Assembly: GCA_965370555.1 (NCBI GenBank)
Contig: CBDUVB010000003.1
Location: 1-64,000, forward strand
Reading direction: 5' to 3'
Source: JAJOKK01 sp965370555
Lineage (GTDB): Bacteria; Bipolaricaulota; Bipolaricaulia; UBA7950; UBA9294
Length of the DNA stretch: 64,000 bases
The notes beneath the pieces are model-generated. The model saw only the letters and a list, made by a program, of their open reading frames with translations, did no database searches and was not told the DNA's origin. Positions 41,944-50,792 of the stretch are shown here, in pieces. Each line of letters starts with the position of its first letter. Within the stretch, counting starts at the first letter, position 1. The translations under genes and the position numbers were made by a program.

Positions 41944-42885
41944 ATGAACATGAGAAAGATCGCTGCGGGGATAATAGGTGGAGCCTTGCTCCTTATCCTG
42001 GTTGCGGGCTCCGTTCTCCTCGCGGATGGTTTTGGCTCTCAGAGCAACTTCGGCACAACCGATGAGAGCCACACCTTTCAAGGCCCGGAGACACAACCAT
42101 CAGAACAGACGAGCTACTTCATTCACGAACAGGGATTGAAACTCATCCTGCTTGGTCTGTTCAGCGTGCTTGCCATGGGGATCATCGTCCTTCGCAAGTA
42201 CAGGCTTCGGCGCTGGCTGCTCCTCGCTTCGGTGATTGTCTTGGGATTTGTCATGGGTGGGTTTCTCTGTCCGGTGGCGGCGGTGCAGAACATATTCCTC
42301 AAGGCGAACACCGGATACCTGTTGCTCTTTCTGGTCCCGGTGGTGCTCGCGTTGGTCATGGGACGCCTCTTCTGCGGGTATATCTGCCCGTTCGGGGCGG
42401 CACAGGAGCTTCTCCACGTACGCAAGTGGGGGTGGAGGATCCCTTCAAAGTGGATGCGCGTTCTTACGAAGCTGAAGTACGCCCTCTTGATCTACCTTGT
42501 CGTGCGTGTCCTTGTCACGGGGAGTGTGATCTTACAGGATTACTCCCCGTTCAAGCCCCTCTTCTCCTGGGGAGGGACACCGGTGACGATCGGAGTCACC
42601 GCTCTCTTTGCTCTCCTATCCATCTTCCTCTATCGCCCATTCTGCCGAACTCTCTGTCCTCTCGGGGTTTTCCTCTCGCTTTTGTCGCGGTTTTCCCTCT
42701 TTCGCATTCGTGCAAACACGAGCTGCGTAAGTTGCAACCTGTGCACGAAGGAATGCCCGAATGGCGCGATGGATGGCGGAACGGTCGATACGGGCGAGTG
42801 TCTGCTCTGTGGGGAATGCGCGGGAATCTGCCCTACAAGCTCCTTGTGCATCGAGCGACGACGGTTTGGAAGCACAAGGGAGTGA
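41944..42885 (+). CDS. NapH/CcoG-like membrane polyferredoxin (4Fe-4S)
   Basis: Membrane iron-sulfur protein likely moving electrons between quinones or cytoplasmic donors and an outer partner. Seen: about five membrane helices, the paired cysteine motifs FCGYICPFGAAQE and FCRTLCPLGVFLS at the membrane face (as in NapH, NosR and CcoG), and two C-terminal 4Fe-4S sites, CVSCNLCTKECP and CLLCGECAGICP. Length 313. The second gene of a two-gene unit, controlled perhaps by the upstream two-component system. Its true electron donor and acceptor are unknown. Confidence 0.85.
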   Translation: MNMRKIAAGIIGGALLLILVAGSVLLADGFGSQSNFGTTDESHTFQGPETQPSEQTSYFIHEQGLKLILLGLFSVLAMGIIVLRKYRLRRWLLLASVIVLGFVMGGFLCPVAAVQNIFLKANTGYLLLFLVPVVLALVMGRLFCGYICPFGAAQELLHVRKWGWRIPSKWMRVLTKLKYALLIYLVVRVLVTGSVILQDYSPFKPLFSWGGTPVTIGVTALFALLSIFLYRPFCRTLCPLGVFLSLLSRFSLFRIRANTSCVSCNLCTKECPNGAMDGGTVDTGECLLCGECAGICPTSSLCIERRRFGSTRE

Positions 42886-42899
42886 CGCCGGGCCCTTTC

Positions 42900-43508
42900 T
42901 TAACTGCCGCAGGTGTTGCAGCCGCCGATCTTAATGATCTTGGTGAGGAAGCCTGATTTTCCGTTGTCGTCGATCACGGTGAGACGGACCGTGTAAGATT
43001 TCGCTAGTTCATAGGTGTGTTGGACAACTTCCCCGCTGCTTGTTGCGCCGTCGCCAAAGGACCAGAGCCACTCGACGATGTATCCATCCTCATCGTATGA
43101 GCCAGATGCGTCGAATACAGTTGGTATCAGCCTTTGGGGTATATGGGGCCAGACTCCGAACTCGGCCTGCGGGGCGTGATTTAGCGCCTCCACGTTGTGC
43201 GTGATCGCACCGACCGCGCCGGTCGAGTCGGTGACGGTGAGGGTGACGGGGTAGACTCCCTTTTCGTAGAAGGTGTGGGTGACGTTAACCCCGGTATCGG
43301 TCTCTCCATCCTTGAAGTTCCACGCGTAGGAGACGATCGCGCCATTCGGGCTGCTCGATGCGCTGGCGTCGAAGTGGACGGTGAGCGGGGGAAAGGCAAA
43401 CTCGGGATCGGCGCTGAATTCCGCGCGGGGGCTGCTGGAGAACAGGCAGCCGCCGAGGGCGAACAGGCCTGCGAGCAGAACAAGAATAAAGACGTATTTA
43501 ACCTTCAT
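42900..43508 (-). CDS. Lipoprotein with two PKD domains
   Basis: Surface or periplasmic lipoprotein of 202 residues. Seen: signal peptide with lipobox LFALGGC, then two PKD beta-sandwich repeats marked by VSYAWNFKDG...VTHTFYEKGVYPVTLTVTD and VEWLWSFGDG...VQHTYELAKSYTVRLTV. It ends in a GGCNTCGS tail with two more cysteines. PKD domains bind proteins or sugars, but no target can be named. It converges with the polyferredoxin gene. Confidence 0.85.
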   Translation of the reverse strand: MKVKYVFILVLLAGLFALGGCLFSSSPRAEFSADPEFAFPPLTVHFDASASSSPNGAIVSYAWNFKDGETDTGVNVTHTFYEKGVYPVTLTVTDSTGAVGAITHNVEALNHAPQAEFGVWPHIPQRLIPTVFDASGSYDEDGYIVEWLWSFGDGATSSGEVVQHTYELAKSYTVRLTVIDDNGKSGFLTKIIKIGGCNTCGS

Positions 43509-43755
43509 CGTGATGACGCACCTCGTTGATTGTTGTTTATCGTCATTCTACTTTGCTGAGTACCGTAGCGCACGAAGAAAGGGGACCGAGCGTTCAGCAA
43601 TCAGCCGTCAACTAGCAATACTCAGTTTTTGGGCTCTTTGTCATTTCGAGTGGGTAACGCCTCCTAACTTTCAATCCCTCAGTGTAGCCAACCGCTCAAG
43701 GGATATTCCCGTGTAGGCCAAGCTCGATTTCAGATTGACCACTTGGAACGCGGTC
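43509..43755. other. Gap between PKD lipoprotein and repeat B
   Basis: No gene seen. With the following repeat, the non-coding stretch reaches 43998. It contains a repeat B end motif in reverse at 43632-43657. Confidence 0.4.
43632..43657 (-). repeat. Repeat B end motif, isolated copy
   Basis: Read on the minus strand GTTACCCACTCGAAATGACA then AAGAGCC, close to the right end of repeat B. It faces copy 2, 100 bp away. Confidence 0.45.
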
Positions 43756-43950
43756 CTTTTAATCTCTTAGGAAGCCAGGAGACCAGGAAAGAGGCATGAG
43801 ATAGCGGTTCACTATAAAGCCAGAGGAAACGCGTGTCTTTCTTGTTTTCAACTCAAGAATTCTGGCTCTTTTCCTGGATTCCTGGTTTCCTTAGAGCAAA
43901 AACGCAGGCAAGCTTAACTTTCAGTTACCCACTCAAGACGATAAGGAACC
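43756..43950. repeat. Dispersed repeat B, copy 2
   Basis: About 93% identical and collinear with 33906-34109, with one CCAGGAGA unit fewer. The ends share CTTTTAATCTCTTAGGAA and TTACCCACTC...ACGATAAGGAACC. It lies just downstream of the Lon-like gene, as copy 1 lies just downstream of rplQ. Confidence 0.8.
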
Positions 43951-43998
43951 AGTTCTCGTGGATTGGCTTTTAGCTGAATGCTGATGGCTGAGAGCTTC

Positions 43999-46422
43999 CT
44001 ACTCCTCTTTCTCGTTCTCGTCTTCCTTTTTCTCTTCCTTCAAGGCCTGGCGGATCGCTTCCAGCCGTTCTGCTACGTGGGCGAATACCGTCCCCTCCGG
44101 GAAGGTGCCGTCCTCCTGCATGGTCCCAGCAGGGACGCCGGTTAGGATCTCGATTCCCTCTTCCACGGTTGCCACCGGGTAAATGTGGAACTTTCCTGCC
44201 TTAACAGCGTCGACGATCTCTTCTGCGAGCATCAGGTTGTCGATATTCTGTACCGGGATCAACACCCCTTCTTCACCTGTGGTCCCCTTGACCTGGCAGA
44301 CCTTGAAGAACCCTTCGATCTTCTCGTTCACCCCGCCGATCGGTTGGATCTCACCCTTCTGATTGATCGAGCCGGTGATCGCGATCCCTTGTTTGATCGG
44401 AAGGTTGGAGAGACTGGAGAGGATGGCGTAGAGCTCGGTGCTCGATGCGCTGTCCCCGTCGATCATCGAGTAGCTCTGCTCGAAAGCGAGGCTGGCCGAT
44501 AAACTGAGAGATTTCTTACTTGCGAACCGCTCGCCGAGGAACCCTTTTAGGATCATTATCCCTTTGGTGTGCGTGTGCCCTCCTAGTTCAGCCTCGCGCT
44601 CGATGTCCACGATCCCTCCTTTCCCGGTGTGGACCGACGCCGTGATCCGCGATGGCTTCCCGAACATGTAGTCTCCGAGCTGGAGTACGGCCAATCCGTT
44701 CACCTGGCCGACCTTCTCTCCCGTGGTGTCAACGAGGATTTGGCCGCGGGCGATCATCTCGCGGATCTTCTCCTCGATCCGATTGCGGCGATCGTCTTTT
44801 TTCGCAAGCGCGAGTTGGACATGCTTGCCGGTGACATACGGTGAGTCCTCTGTGCGTGCCCAGTAGGAGGACTCCTTGACAATAGAGGTTAGGTTTCCAA
44901 ACCGACAGGAGAGCTTCTTCTGGTCGCCAGCGAGCTCGGAGGAGTACTCGACGATCTTCGCCACCCCACTCGGGTCGAAGGGGAGGATGGTCTGCTCTTC
45001 CTTGCAGCGGGCGCGAAGGAAATGTGCGATCTCCTGTTCATGTTCAGGGGTTCGTTCCATCTCGGTGTCGAAGTCGCTTTTCACACTGAAGAGCTTGGGA
45101 AAATCCTCATCGTAGTAGTGAAGAAGCTCGTAGATCTGCGGGTTCCCGATAATGATGATCTTCAGTTCGAACGGAACTGGTTCCGGTTTCAGCCCCTCGG
45201 TGGTGGCATAACCGAGCATCTGCAGTGGATCCTCGATCCGGATCTCCCCCCGCTTGAGGGCGATTTTAAGTGCTTCCCAGGAGAGGCCGACGCGGAACAG
45301 ATTGTTCGCGTTCAGGACCAGGTAGCCCCCGTTGGCTCGGTGAAGCGACCCTGGCTTGATCATCGTGAAATCGGTAGTGGCGACCCCCATTTGCACACGC
45401 CGTTCGATCGAGCCGAACAGATTGGTATAGGTAGCATTCTGCTCCACGATCACTGGTGCGCCTTCCGTCTTCGAGTTATCGACCAGGACATTGACGTAGT
45501 AGCGCTTGAACGGGTCGGACTGCGAGACAGGGAAGGGGAAGGGCATCTTCTGTCCACTGTTCTTCCCCCCGTCCTGAAACTGCTTCAGGTGCTCGACGAT
45601 GTCCACCTTGACGGCCTCGAGGAAGGAGACCACCTTGGGGAGCTCACCGTAACGTGACTTCAGTTGATTGAACCGTGGTTCGATGGTGAATAAGACAGCC
45701 TCCTTGGCGAGTTTCTTGATCTCCGCTTCTCGCTCCTCCTCCACGCGGGCGATCTCCTGCAGGTTCTCCTGGATGATCGTCTGCACCTGGCTCTGTTTTT
45801 CACGGATCTGGGAGCGCTCTTCCTCGGAGAGGGCGGCGTACTCCTCCTGGCTGAGCGGTTCTCCCTTCTCCTGCAGGGGGAGGGTGTTGATGCCGATCGG
45901 GGTGCGCTGGATGGCGAAACCGAGCTCACGGGACTTTGCTTCCATATCGTCTGCCAGTTTGGAGCGCTTCTCGACGAAACGTTCGCTGATCTTCTTGCTG
46001 CGAGCCTTGAATTCGTCGGATGCTAAGACTTTGGGGATGTCACGCTTGAGACGCGAGATCAACTGCTCCATGTCTTTGCGTAACTGGATCCCCATACCCG
46101 CGGTGAGATCCAAGTAGTGGGGGCTGTAGGGGGTTGAGAAGTTATGCACGTAGCACAGGTCGGGCGGTTTCGGCTCATCCTTGCTGGCGCGGCTCAAGAA
46201 ATCCTCCACTGCCGACATCTTCCCGGTTCCTGGGCCTCCAGCGACGTAGATGTTATAACGATTCTTGGCGTCCTTAATTCCTAAGCCAAGCTTAAGCGCC
46301 TCTATGGCGCGTGCCTGCCCGATGATCCGATCGAGCGGCTCCAGGTCGGCGGTTGTCTTAAAGGCGAACTGCTTCGGGTCGCACGTACAACGAAGTTGAT
46401 TGCTATTCAGTTTATTGACCAT
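43999..46422 (-). CDS. Lon-family ATP-dependent protease (AAA_32/LonP-like)
   Basis: Cytoplasmic Lon-related protease of the family lacking the classic Lon N-domain. Seen: AGGPGTGKMSAV P-loop at about 61-72 (Met where Thr/Ser is usual in the classic P-loop), a long charged helical insertion (about 130-260), a GDPLQML-like and IIIIGNPQIYELL core, and the proteolytic domain with catalytic Ser in DGDSASSTELYAILSSLS and catalytic Lys in QPIGGVNEKIEGFF. Length 807. ATG 46422 is preceded by GGAGGATAAC. The C-terminus is an acidic Lys/Glu tail. Its gene is divergent from the phospholipase D gene. Confidence 0.9.
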   Translation of the reverse strand: MVNKLNSNQLRCTCDPKQFAFKTTADLEPLDRIIGQARAIEALKLGLGIKDAKNRYNIYVAGGPGTGKMSAVEDFLSRASKDEPKPPDLCYVHNFSTPYSPHYLDLTAGMGIQLRKDMEQLISRLKRDIPKVLASDEFKARSKKISERFVEKRSKLADDMEAKSRELGFAIQRTPIGINTLPLQEKGEPLSQEEYAALSEEERSQIREKQSQVQTIIQENLQEIARVEEEREAEIKKLAKEAVLFTIEPRFNQLKSRYGELPKVVSFLEAVKVDIVEHLKQFQDGGKNSGQKMPFPFPVSQSDPFKRYYVNVLVDNSKTEGAPVIVEQNATYTNLFGSIERRVQMGVATTDFTMIKPGSLHRANGGYLVLNANNLFRVGLSWEALKIALKRGEIRIEDPLQMLGYATTEGLKPEPVPFELKIIIIGNPQIYELLHYYDEDFPKLFSVKSDFDTEMERTPEHEQEIAHFLRARCKEEQTILPFDPSGVAKIVEYSSELAGDQKKLSCRFGNLTSIVKESSYWARTEDSPYVTGKHVQLALAKKDDRRNRIEEKIREMIARGQILVDTTGEKVGQVNGLAVLQLGDYMFGKPSRITASVHTGKGGIVDIEREAELGGHTHTKGIMILKGFLGERFASKKSLSLSASLAFEQSYSMIDGDSASSTELYAILSSLSNLPIKQGIAITGSINQKGEIQPIGGVNEKIEGFFKVCQVKGTTGEEGVLIPVQNIDNLMLAEEIVDAVKAGKFHIYPVATVEEGIEILTGVPAGTMQEDGTFPEGTVFAHVAERLEAIRQALKEEKKEDENEKEE

Positions 46423-46444
46423 GTTGTTATCCTCCGGGTAAGAT
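46415..46444 (+). promoter_or_regulatory. Promoter of the phospholipase D family gene
   Basis: TTGACC and TAAGAT with an 18-bp spacer, only 10 bases before ATG 46455. The transcript would have a leader of about four bases or none. It overlaps the start of the divergent Lon-like gene. Confidence 0.5.
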
Positions 46445-46454
46445 TCTACCGCAG

Positions 46455-47543
46455 ATGTGTAAACGAGTGCAATGCCGAACCGTTCGTGAAGGGATTCTGT
46501 TATTTCTCATCCTGGTGGCGATCGTGGTGGGAACCGTTGCGGAGACCCTCGTTCTTCCCCTGATCGGTCGCCCTGGGGAGTGTACCTACTGTCAGGGTGT
46601 AGAGGACGCATTCGACGCGGCAGAGAGCTCGATCGACCTCTTGCTCTCCGATGCGCGGTTGGAGGAGAACCCACTGTGGGACAACCTCCTGGCGGCCGCT
46701 TCCCGTGGGGTTGCGGTGCGTGTCCTCCTCGACCAAAGTGATTGGGCCCCGTCGATCACCGAGAAGAACCGACCGACGATCGATTATCTGACCTTGCACG
46801 GGATCGAGGCCCGGTTTGACGACCCTGCGGTGACCACCCACTCCAAGCTGGTTGTAGTCGATCGTCGGGTCGTGATCCTCGGTTCGACCAACTGGAACCG
46901 CTACGCCTTTACCTCACAGGAGCAGACAGACGTGATCGTGGAGGATGAGAAGGTGGGGGAGGTCTTCGCATCTTACTTCGATCGGCTGTGGTCTGGACAC
47001 CTCATCGAGAACGGGGTTAAGCTCGACCTCTCACCCTTGGATGGCGAGGAGCCACTCATCGTCCCGCTTCCCGAGACGGTGGGGACCGCGAACTACGGGC
47101 GCGTTCTCATCGAGCTTCTCCGGAGCGCACAGCGATCGGTGCACGTCGTGATGTACCGCATTTCTCACTACTCAGGTTATCAGGAGGGCCAGGGAAACGA
47201 GATCTTGAAGGAACTGATCGCCGTGGCCTCCCGGGGGTTGGATGTGAGGGTCCTCATGGACGACTGTTCCTTCTACAGAGAGTCGGCCGAGGCGAACCTG
47301 GAGGCGGCCGACTACCTGCAGCGTCACGGGGTGGAGGTCAGAATGGACGACCCCGATGAGACCACACATGCGAAACTGGTGATCGTCGACGGAGCATCCA
47401 CTATCCTCGGCTCGACCAACTGGAACTACTACTCCCTGGAACGGAACAACGAGGTCGATATTGCGTTCATCGCCCTTCCCAATGTCGCCGTTCCCTATGA
47501 AGCGTTCTTCCAGACACTGTGGCAACAGGGGAGAGCACCGTGA
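46455..47543 (+). CDS. Phospholipase D family protein, exported or membrane-anchored
   Basis: 362 residues with an N-terminal hydrophobic segment (ILLFLILVAIVVGTVAETLV) and two HKD-type half-sites: HSKLVVVD followed by ILGSTNWN, and HAKLVIVD followed by ILGSTNWNYYS. Both halves are intact, so a phosphodiesterase or transphosphatidylase is likely; the substrate (phospholipid or DNA) is open. A CTYCQG double Cys follows the membrane segment. No good ribosome binding site precedes ATG 46455, fitting the very short leader. Confidence 0.85.
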   Translation: MCKRVQCRTVREGILLFLILVAIVVGTVAETLVLPLIGRPGECTYCQGVEDAFDAAESSIDLLLSDARLEENPLWDNLLAAASRGVAVRVLLDQSDWAPSITEKNRPTIDYLTLHGIEARFDDPAVTTHSKLVVVDRRVVILGSTNWNRYAFTSQEQTDVIVEDEKVGEVFASYFDRLWSGHLIENGVKLDLSPLDGEEPLIVPLPETVGTANYGRVLIELLRSAQRSVHVVMYRISHYSGYQEGQGNEILKELIAVASRGLDVRVLMDDCSFYRESAEANLEAADYLQRHGVEVRMDDPDETTHAKLVIVDGASTILGSTNWNYYSLERNNEVDIAFIALPNVAVPYEAFFQTLWQQGRAP

Positions 47544-47859
47544 GGTAGCACCATGAGGCAGCCCCTCTACATCGTCCTCGTCTGTTTTTCCTTGATTTTC
47601 CCCTCTTTTCCCGCTACTATCTAGGGTGTCGGGAGTGATCCTCTGATGAACAGGGTTTACAGCTTCGGAGCGAACTTCCTTTCGCGAACACGGAAGGTCA
47701 GTTCGCCACCATCTCAGGTTATCCAGTGCTGTTGTTCGTATGTCTGTGTGAGTCGTAACGGGTTCACCTAGCGATATAGACGGTCCTTTTCGGACGGTCT
47801 GGTGCGATGATTTTTCTACTATCTTTAATGATTCTATCAAATAAAAAAGGAGGCGGAAA
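47544..47859. other. Gap upstream of the inositol-phosphate operon
   Basis: No gene is supported. A 23-codon frame at 47553-47624 looks like a signal peptide but has no body. A long hairpin (GCGAACT...AGTTCGC, 47670-47706, with an inner CCTT/GGAAGG pairing) lies 150 bases before the next start and may structure a 5' leader. Confidence 0.4.
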
Positions 47860-48999
47860 ATGAAAGAGATCAGGACCGCAGTCATCGGAGTGGGGAATTG
47901 TGCAAGTGCGCTTGTGCAGGGAAGGTTTTACTACGCAGACCCAGATGCGGCTGTCCCTGGACTGATCACACAAGACTTCGGGGGGTATCGCCCGCAGCAT
48001 ATCCGGTTCGTGGCAGCGTTCGATGTCGATGAACGGAAAGTCGGGTTGGACCTGTCGCAAGCGATCTTCTCTCCGCCCAACCGGACGACCGTCTTTCAAC
48101 GTGAAATCCCTCATCTGGACTGTCCTGTTCGGATGGGATATATCATCGACAGCATCGCCCCTCATAACGAGGAATACCCGGAGCAGGAGCGGTTCAAGCC
48201 ACTTGCGAACGTCTACGTGACGGAGGAGGAGGCGAAAGAGGCGGTCGTGCACGTTCTGCGCGAGGCGCGGGTCGACGTGGTGGTCAACTACCTCCCCGTG
48301 GGAAGCGAGAAGAACGTGGTCTTCTACGCCGACTGTGCGATCGAGGCCGGTTGCGCGTTGGTCAACGCGATGCCCGTCTTCCTCTCCCAGTTCTACGGGG
48401 AGCGCTTCCGTGAGGCGGGCCTTCCGATCCTGGGAGACGACATCAAGTCGCAGGTCGGGGCGACGATCATCCATCGGGTGTTGACGCGGCTCTTCGAGGA
48501 TCGCGGCCAGCCGGTCAAGCAGACCTATCAGTTGAACGTCGGTGGGAACACGGATTTCCTGAACATGCTCGACCGGAATCGCCTGACGAGTAAAAGGATC
48601 AGCAAGACCCAAGCGGTCACGAGCCAGATGGACGGGGATGGGATCGACCCGAGGAACATCTACGTTGGGCCGAGCGACTACATCCCCTGGCTGAACGACC
48701 GCAAACTCTGTTTCTTGCGGATCGAGGCAGAGCAGTTCGGCGGGGTGCCGATGTATCTCGATCTACGCCTGTCGGTCGAGGACTCCCCTAACTCCGCAGG
48801 AGTGGTGATGGAGGCCCTGCGTGCGGCGAAGGTCGCCCTCGACCGCGGGCTTGCAGGGCCGATCGCCGAGGCGAGCGCTTACCTCTTCAAGTCCCCGGTG
48901 AAGCAGTACGAGGACTCCATCGCGCGGCAGATGCTGCGTCGGTTTGCTCTTGGCATAGAGGAGACGCAGCTCGCCACGACGGGACGCAGAGGACAGTGA
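47860..48999 (+). CDS. Inositol-3-phosphate synthase
   Basis: Converts glucose 6-phosphate to L-myo-inositol 1-phosphate with NAD. Seen: VIGVGNCASALVQG NAD site, VVNYLPVGSEKN, ALVNAMPVFL, PILGDDIKSQVGATIIHRVL and LNVGGNTDFLNM with the conserved SKTQAVTSQ stretch, matching the 380-residue archaeal/bacterial branch. A strong AAAGGAGGCG site precedes ATG 47860. Its stop overlaps the next gene, and together they make di-myo-inositol phosphate. Confidence 0.95.
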   Translation: MKEIRTAVIGVGNCASALVQGRFYYADPDAAVPGLITQDFGGYRPQHIRFVAAFDVDERKVGLDLSQAIFSPPNRTTVFQREIPHLDCPVRMGYIIDSIAPHNEEYPEQERFKPLANVYVTEEEAKEAVVHVLREARVDVVVNYLPVGSEKNVVFYADCAIEAGCALVNAMPVFLSQFYGERFREAGLPILGDDIKSQVGATIIHRVLTRLFEDRGQPVKQTYQLNVGGNTDFLNMLDRNRLTSKRISKTQAVTSQMDGDGIDPRNIYVGPSDYIPWLNDRKLCFLRIEAEQFGGVPMYLDLRLSVEDSPNSAGVVMEALRAAKVALDRGLAGPIAEASAYLFKSPVKQYEDSIARQMLRRFALGIEETQLATTGRRGQ

Positions 49000-50348
49000 A
49001 CGGAGAGAAGATCCCCGCCGTGATCCTCGCAGCGGGGAAGGGAGAGCGGCTCACATCGGATGGGGACCGCCCCAAGTCCCTCATCCTCCTCCTGGGCCTC
49101 TCCCTTCTCGAACGAACGATCCTCTCTTGCAGAGAGGCGGGGATCGACGAGTTCTTTGTCGTCCTTGGTCATCGCGGTGAAGAGATCGAGCCTTATCTTG
49201 CCAGATGGGAACGTCACTACCACCTCTCGATCACTCCGGTAACGAATCCGAATTGGGAGGAGGGGAACGGAACCTCTGCGCTCTCCTGTGCTCCATATCT
49301 CAAGACGAGTTTCCTCCTCCTCATGTGCGATCACCTCTTCGACCCCGGAGCGATCTCACACCTGATAGCGGAGGAAAAGGACGAGGGAGCGTGCACTCTC
49401 CTCGTCGATCGCCGCCTCGATCGTGTCTTCGATCGGGAGGACGCGACTTGCGTTCGGGTGACGGAAGGGAGGATTACTGCGATCGGGAAGGGGTTGTCCG
49501 AGGCTGATGGGATAGACACCGGGATCTTCCTCTGCCGGCTGTTCCTCTTCGGCGCCCTGCGAGAAGCACGTGCACAAGGGGACGGATCGCTCTCCGGTGG
49601 GATGAGGATCTTGGCTCGTGCGGGAAAGCTGCGCGCGGTTTACATTGGGGAGCGCTCCTGGCTCGATATCGATACACCACAGGCACTGAGAGAGGGACGC
49701 AGGCTTCTCATGAGGAGCCTGGGGAAGCCGGATGAAGATGGGATTGTTTCGCGTCTGTTCAATCGACCGATATCGGTCCGAATATCAGCCTTTCTCGTTA
49801 CCCACCGATTGTTCTCGCGACTGACCCCGAACGCGATCAGCCTGGTGAGCTTCCTCCTCGTTCTCTCGAGCGCGTTCCTCTTCACCCTCGAGGGATACTG
49901 GGCGATTGTTGCCGCGGGAGTCCTGCTCGATCTTGGTTCGGTTGTTGACGGCTGCGACGGTGAGGTGGCGCGGTTGACCTTCCGAACGAGCCGGTTTGGA
50001 GCGTGGTTTGATACCCTACTCGATCGGTACGGGGACACGGCCGTCGTCATCGGGATCACCTACGGTTTCTCGCGATTTCATACGGGTCCGCTTGTTTGGG
50101 TGGGTGGGAGCCTCGCACTCTCTGGGTTTCTCCTTGCGAGCTACACCAAGAAGGAGCACGTTCTGCGCTACGGGAAACCCCTTTCAAGGAGCCTTTGGAC
50201 TCTCCTCATCAAGCGAGATCTTCGTCTCTTCGCGCTCTTCCTTGGGGCCCTCTTTGGTCGTCCCTACCTCGCTCTCATCGTGATGGGATTCATCTCTCAC
50301 TTTGGGATCGGGCTCCTCTTTTGGGAAGGGAGGGAGAGAAGAAACTAA
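48996..50348 (+). CDS. Bifunctional inositol-1-phosphate cytidylyltransferase / di-myo-inositol-phosphate phosphate synthase
   Basis: Makes the thermolyte precursor in two steps: CTP + inositol-1-phosphate to CDP-inositol, then coupling with a second inositol phosphate. Seen: a soluble N-terminal nucleotidyltransferase (VILAAGKGERLTSDGDRPKS, about residues 1-230) and a membrane C-terminal CDP-alcohol transferase with the full motif DGCDGEVAR, then RFGAWFDTLLDRYGD, plus several helices. 450 residues. GTG 48996 overlaps the upstream stop by four bases, so translation is coupled. The phosphatase that finishes the pathway is not identified; the HAD gene at 52214 is a weak candidate. Confidence 0.92.
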   Translation: MNGEKIPAVILAAGKGERLTSDGDRPKSLILLLGLSLLERTILSCREAGIDEFFVVLGHRGEEIEPYLARWERHYHLSITPVTNPNWEEGNGTSALSCAPYLKTSFLLLMCDHLFDPGAISHLIAEEKDEGACTLLVDRRLDRVFDREDATCVRVTEGRITAIGKGLSEADGIDTGIFLCRLFLFGALREARAQGDGSLSGGMRILARAGKLRAVYIGERSWLDIDTPQALREGRRLLMRSLGKPDEDGIVSRLFNRPISVRISAFLVTHRLFSRLTPNAISLVSFLLVLSSAFLFTLEGYWAIVAAGVLLDLGSVVDGCDGEVARLTFRTSRFGAWFDTLLDRYGDTAVVIGITYGFSRFHTGPLVWVGGSLALSGFLLASYTKKEHVLRYGKPLSRSLWTLLIKRDLRLFALFLGALFGRPYLALIVMGFISHFGIGLLFWEGRERRN

Positions 50349-50375
50349 TCCTGGCGATCATCTGGTGTGGGTTTG

Positions 50376-50738
50376 TCAAGGGGAAGAGGTATGCTTCTCC
50401 TCGCTAGAGTAGCCACAGTCGATGCAGCGCCACTCGATCTCCCCGGTGAACAGGTTGAAGTGGATCGGGAGCATGCTCCCCCCGCACTTTGGGCAGGAGA
50501 CGAAGGAGACGTTCGTCGGGACCGGCTCGTTGCCCGGCCCGGTGGCGATCAGGTTTACTGGCTCGGGCATGACAAGGTTCACGTCTCCGATCACTCCTGT
50601 CTCGGCATCGACGAGCGAGACAGCTCCGGTTACGTTGATCGTAAACCCATGGCGGTTGATTTGAATCAGAACTACCAAGATCCCGACCAACAGGACGATC
50701 AGAGCAACAAGGGCGACAGAGAGTGCAATCTGCTTCAT
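50376..50738 (-). CDS. Membrane-anchored zinc-ribbon protein, unknown function
   Basis: 120 residues with an N-terminal membrane helix (LSVALVALIVLLVGILVVLI), an extramembrane beta-rich part, and a C-terminal CPKCGG...CIDCGY zinc ribbon. I do not recognise the family. Start ATG 50738 has AGGAGG close upstream; earlier in-frame codons lack one. It follows the NfeD gene on the same strand after about 55 bases, so the two may be one unit. Confidence 0.65.
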   Translation of the reverse strand: MKQIALSVALVALIVLLVGILVVLIQINRHGFTINVTGAVSLVDAETGVIGDVNLVMPEPVNLIATGPGNEPVPTNVSFVSCPKCGGSMLPIHFNLFTGEIEWRCIDCGYSSEEKHTSSP

Positions 50739-50792
50739 GGAACCTCCTTCTGTTCTACGTGGGATGGCAACGGATTTCACAGCAGGGCAGGT

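Noticed and set aside
47553..47624. 23-residue signal-peptide-like frame
   Set aside because: No mature part follows and the ribosome binding site is weak; kept only as a note on the gap.
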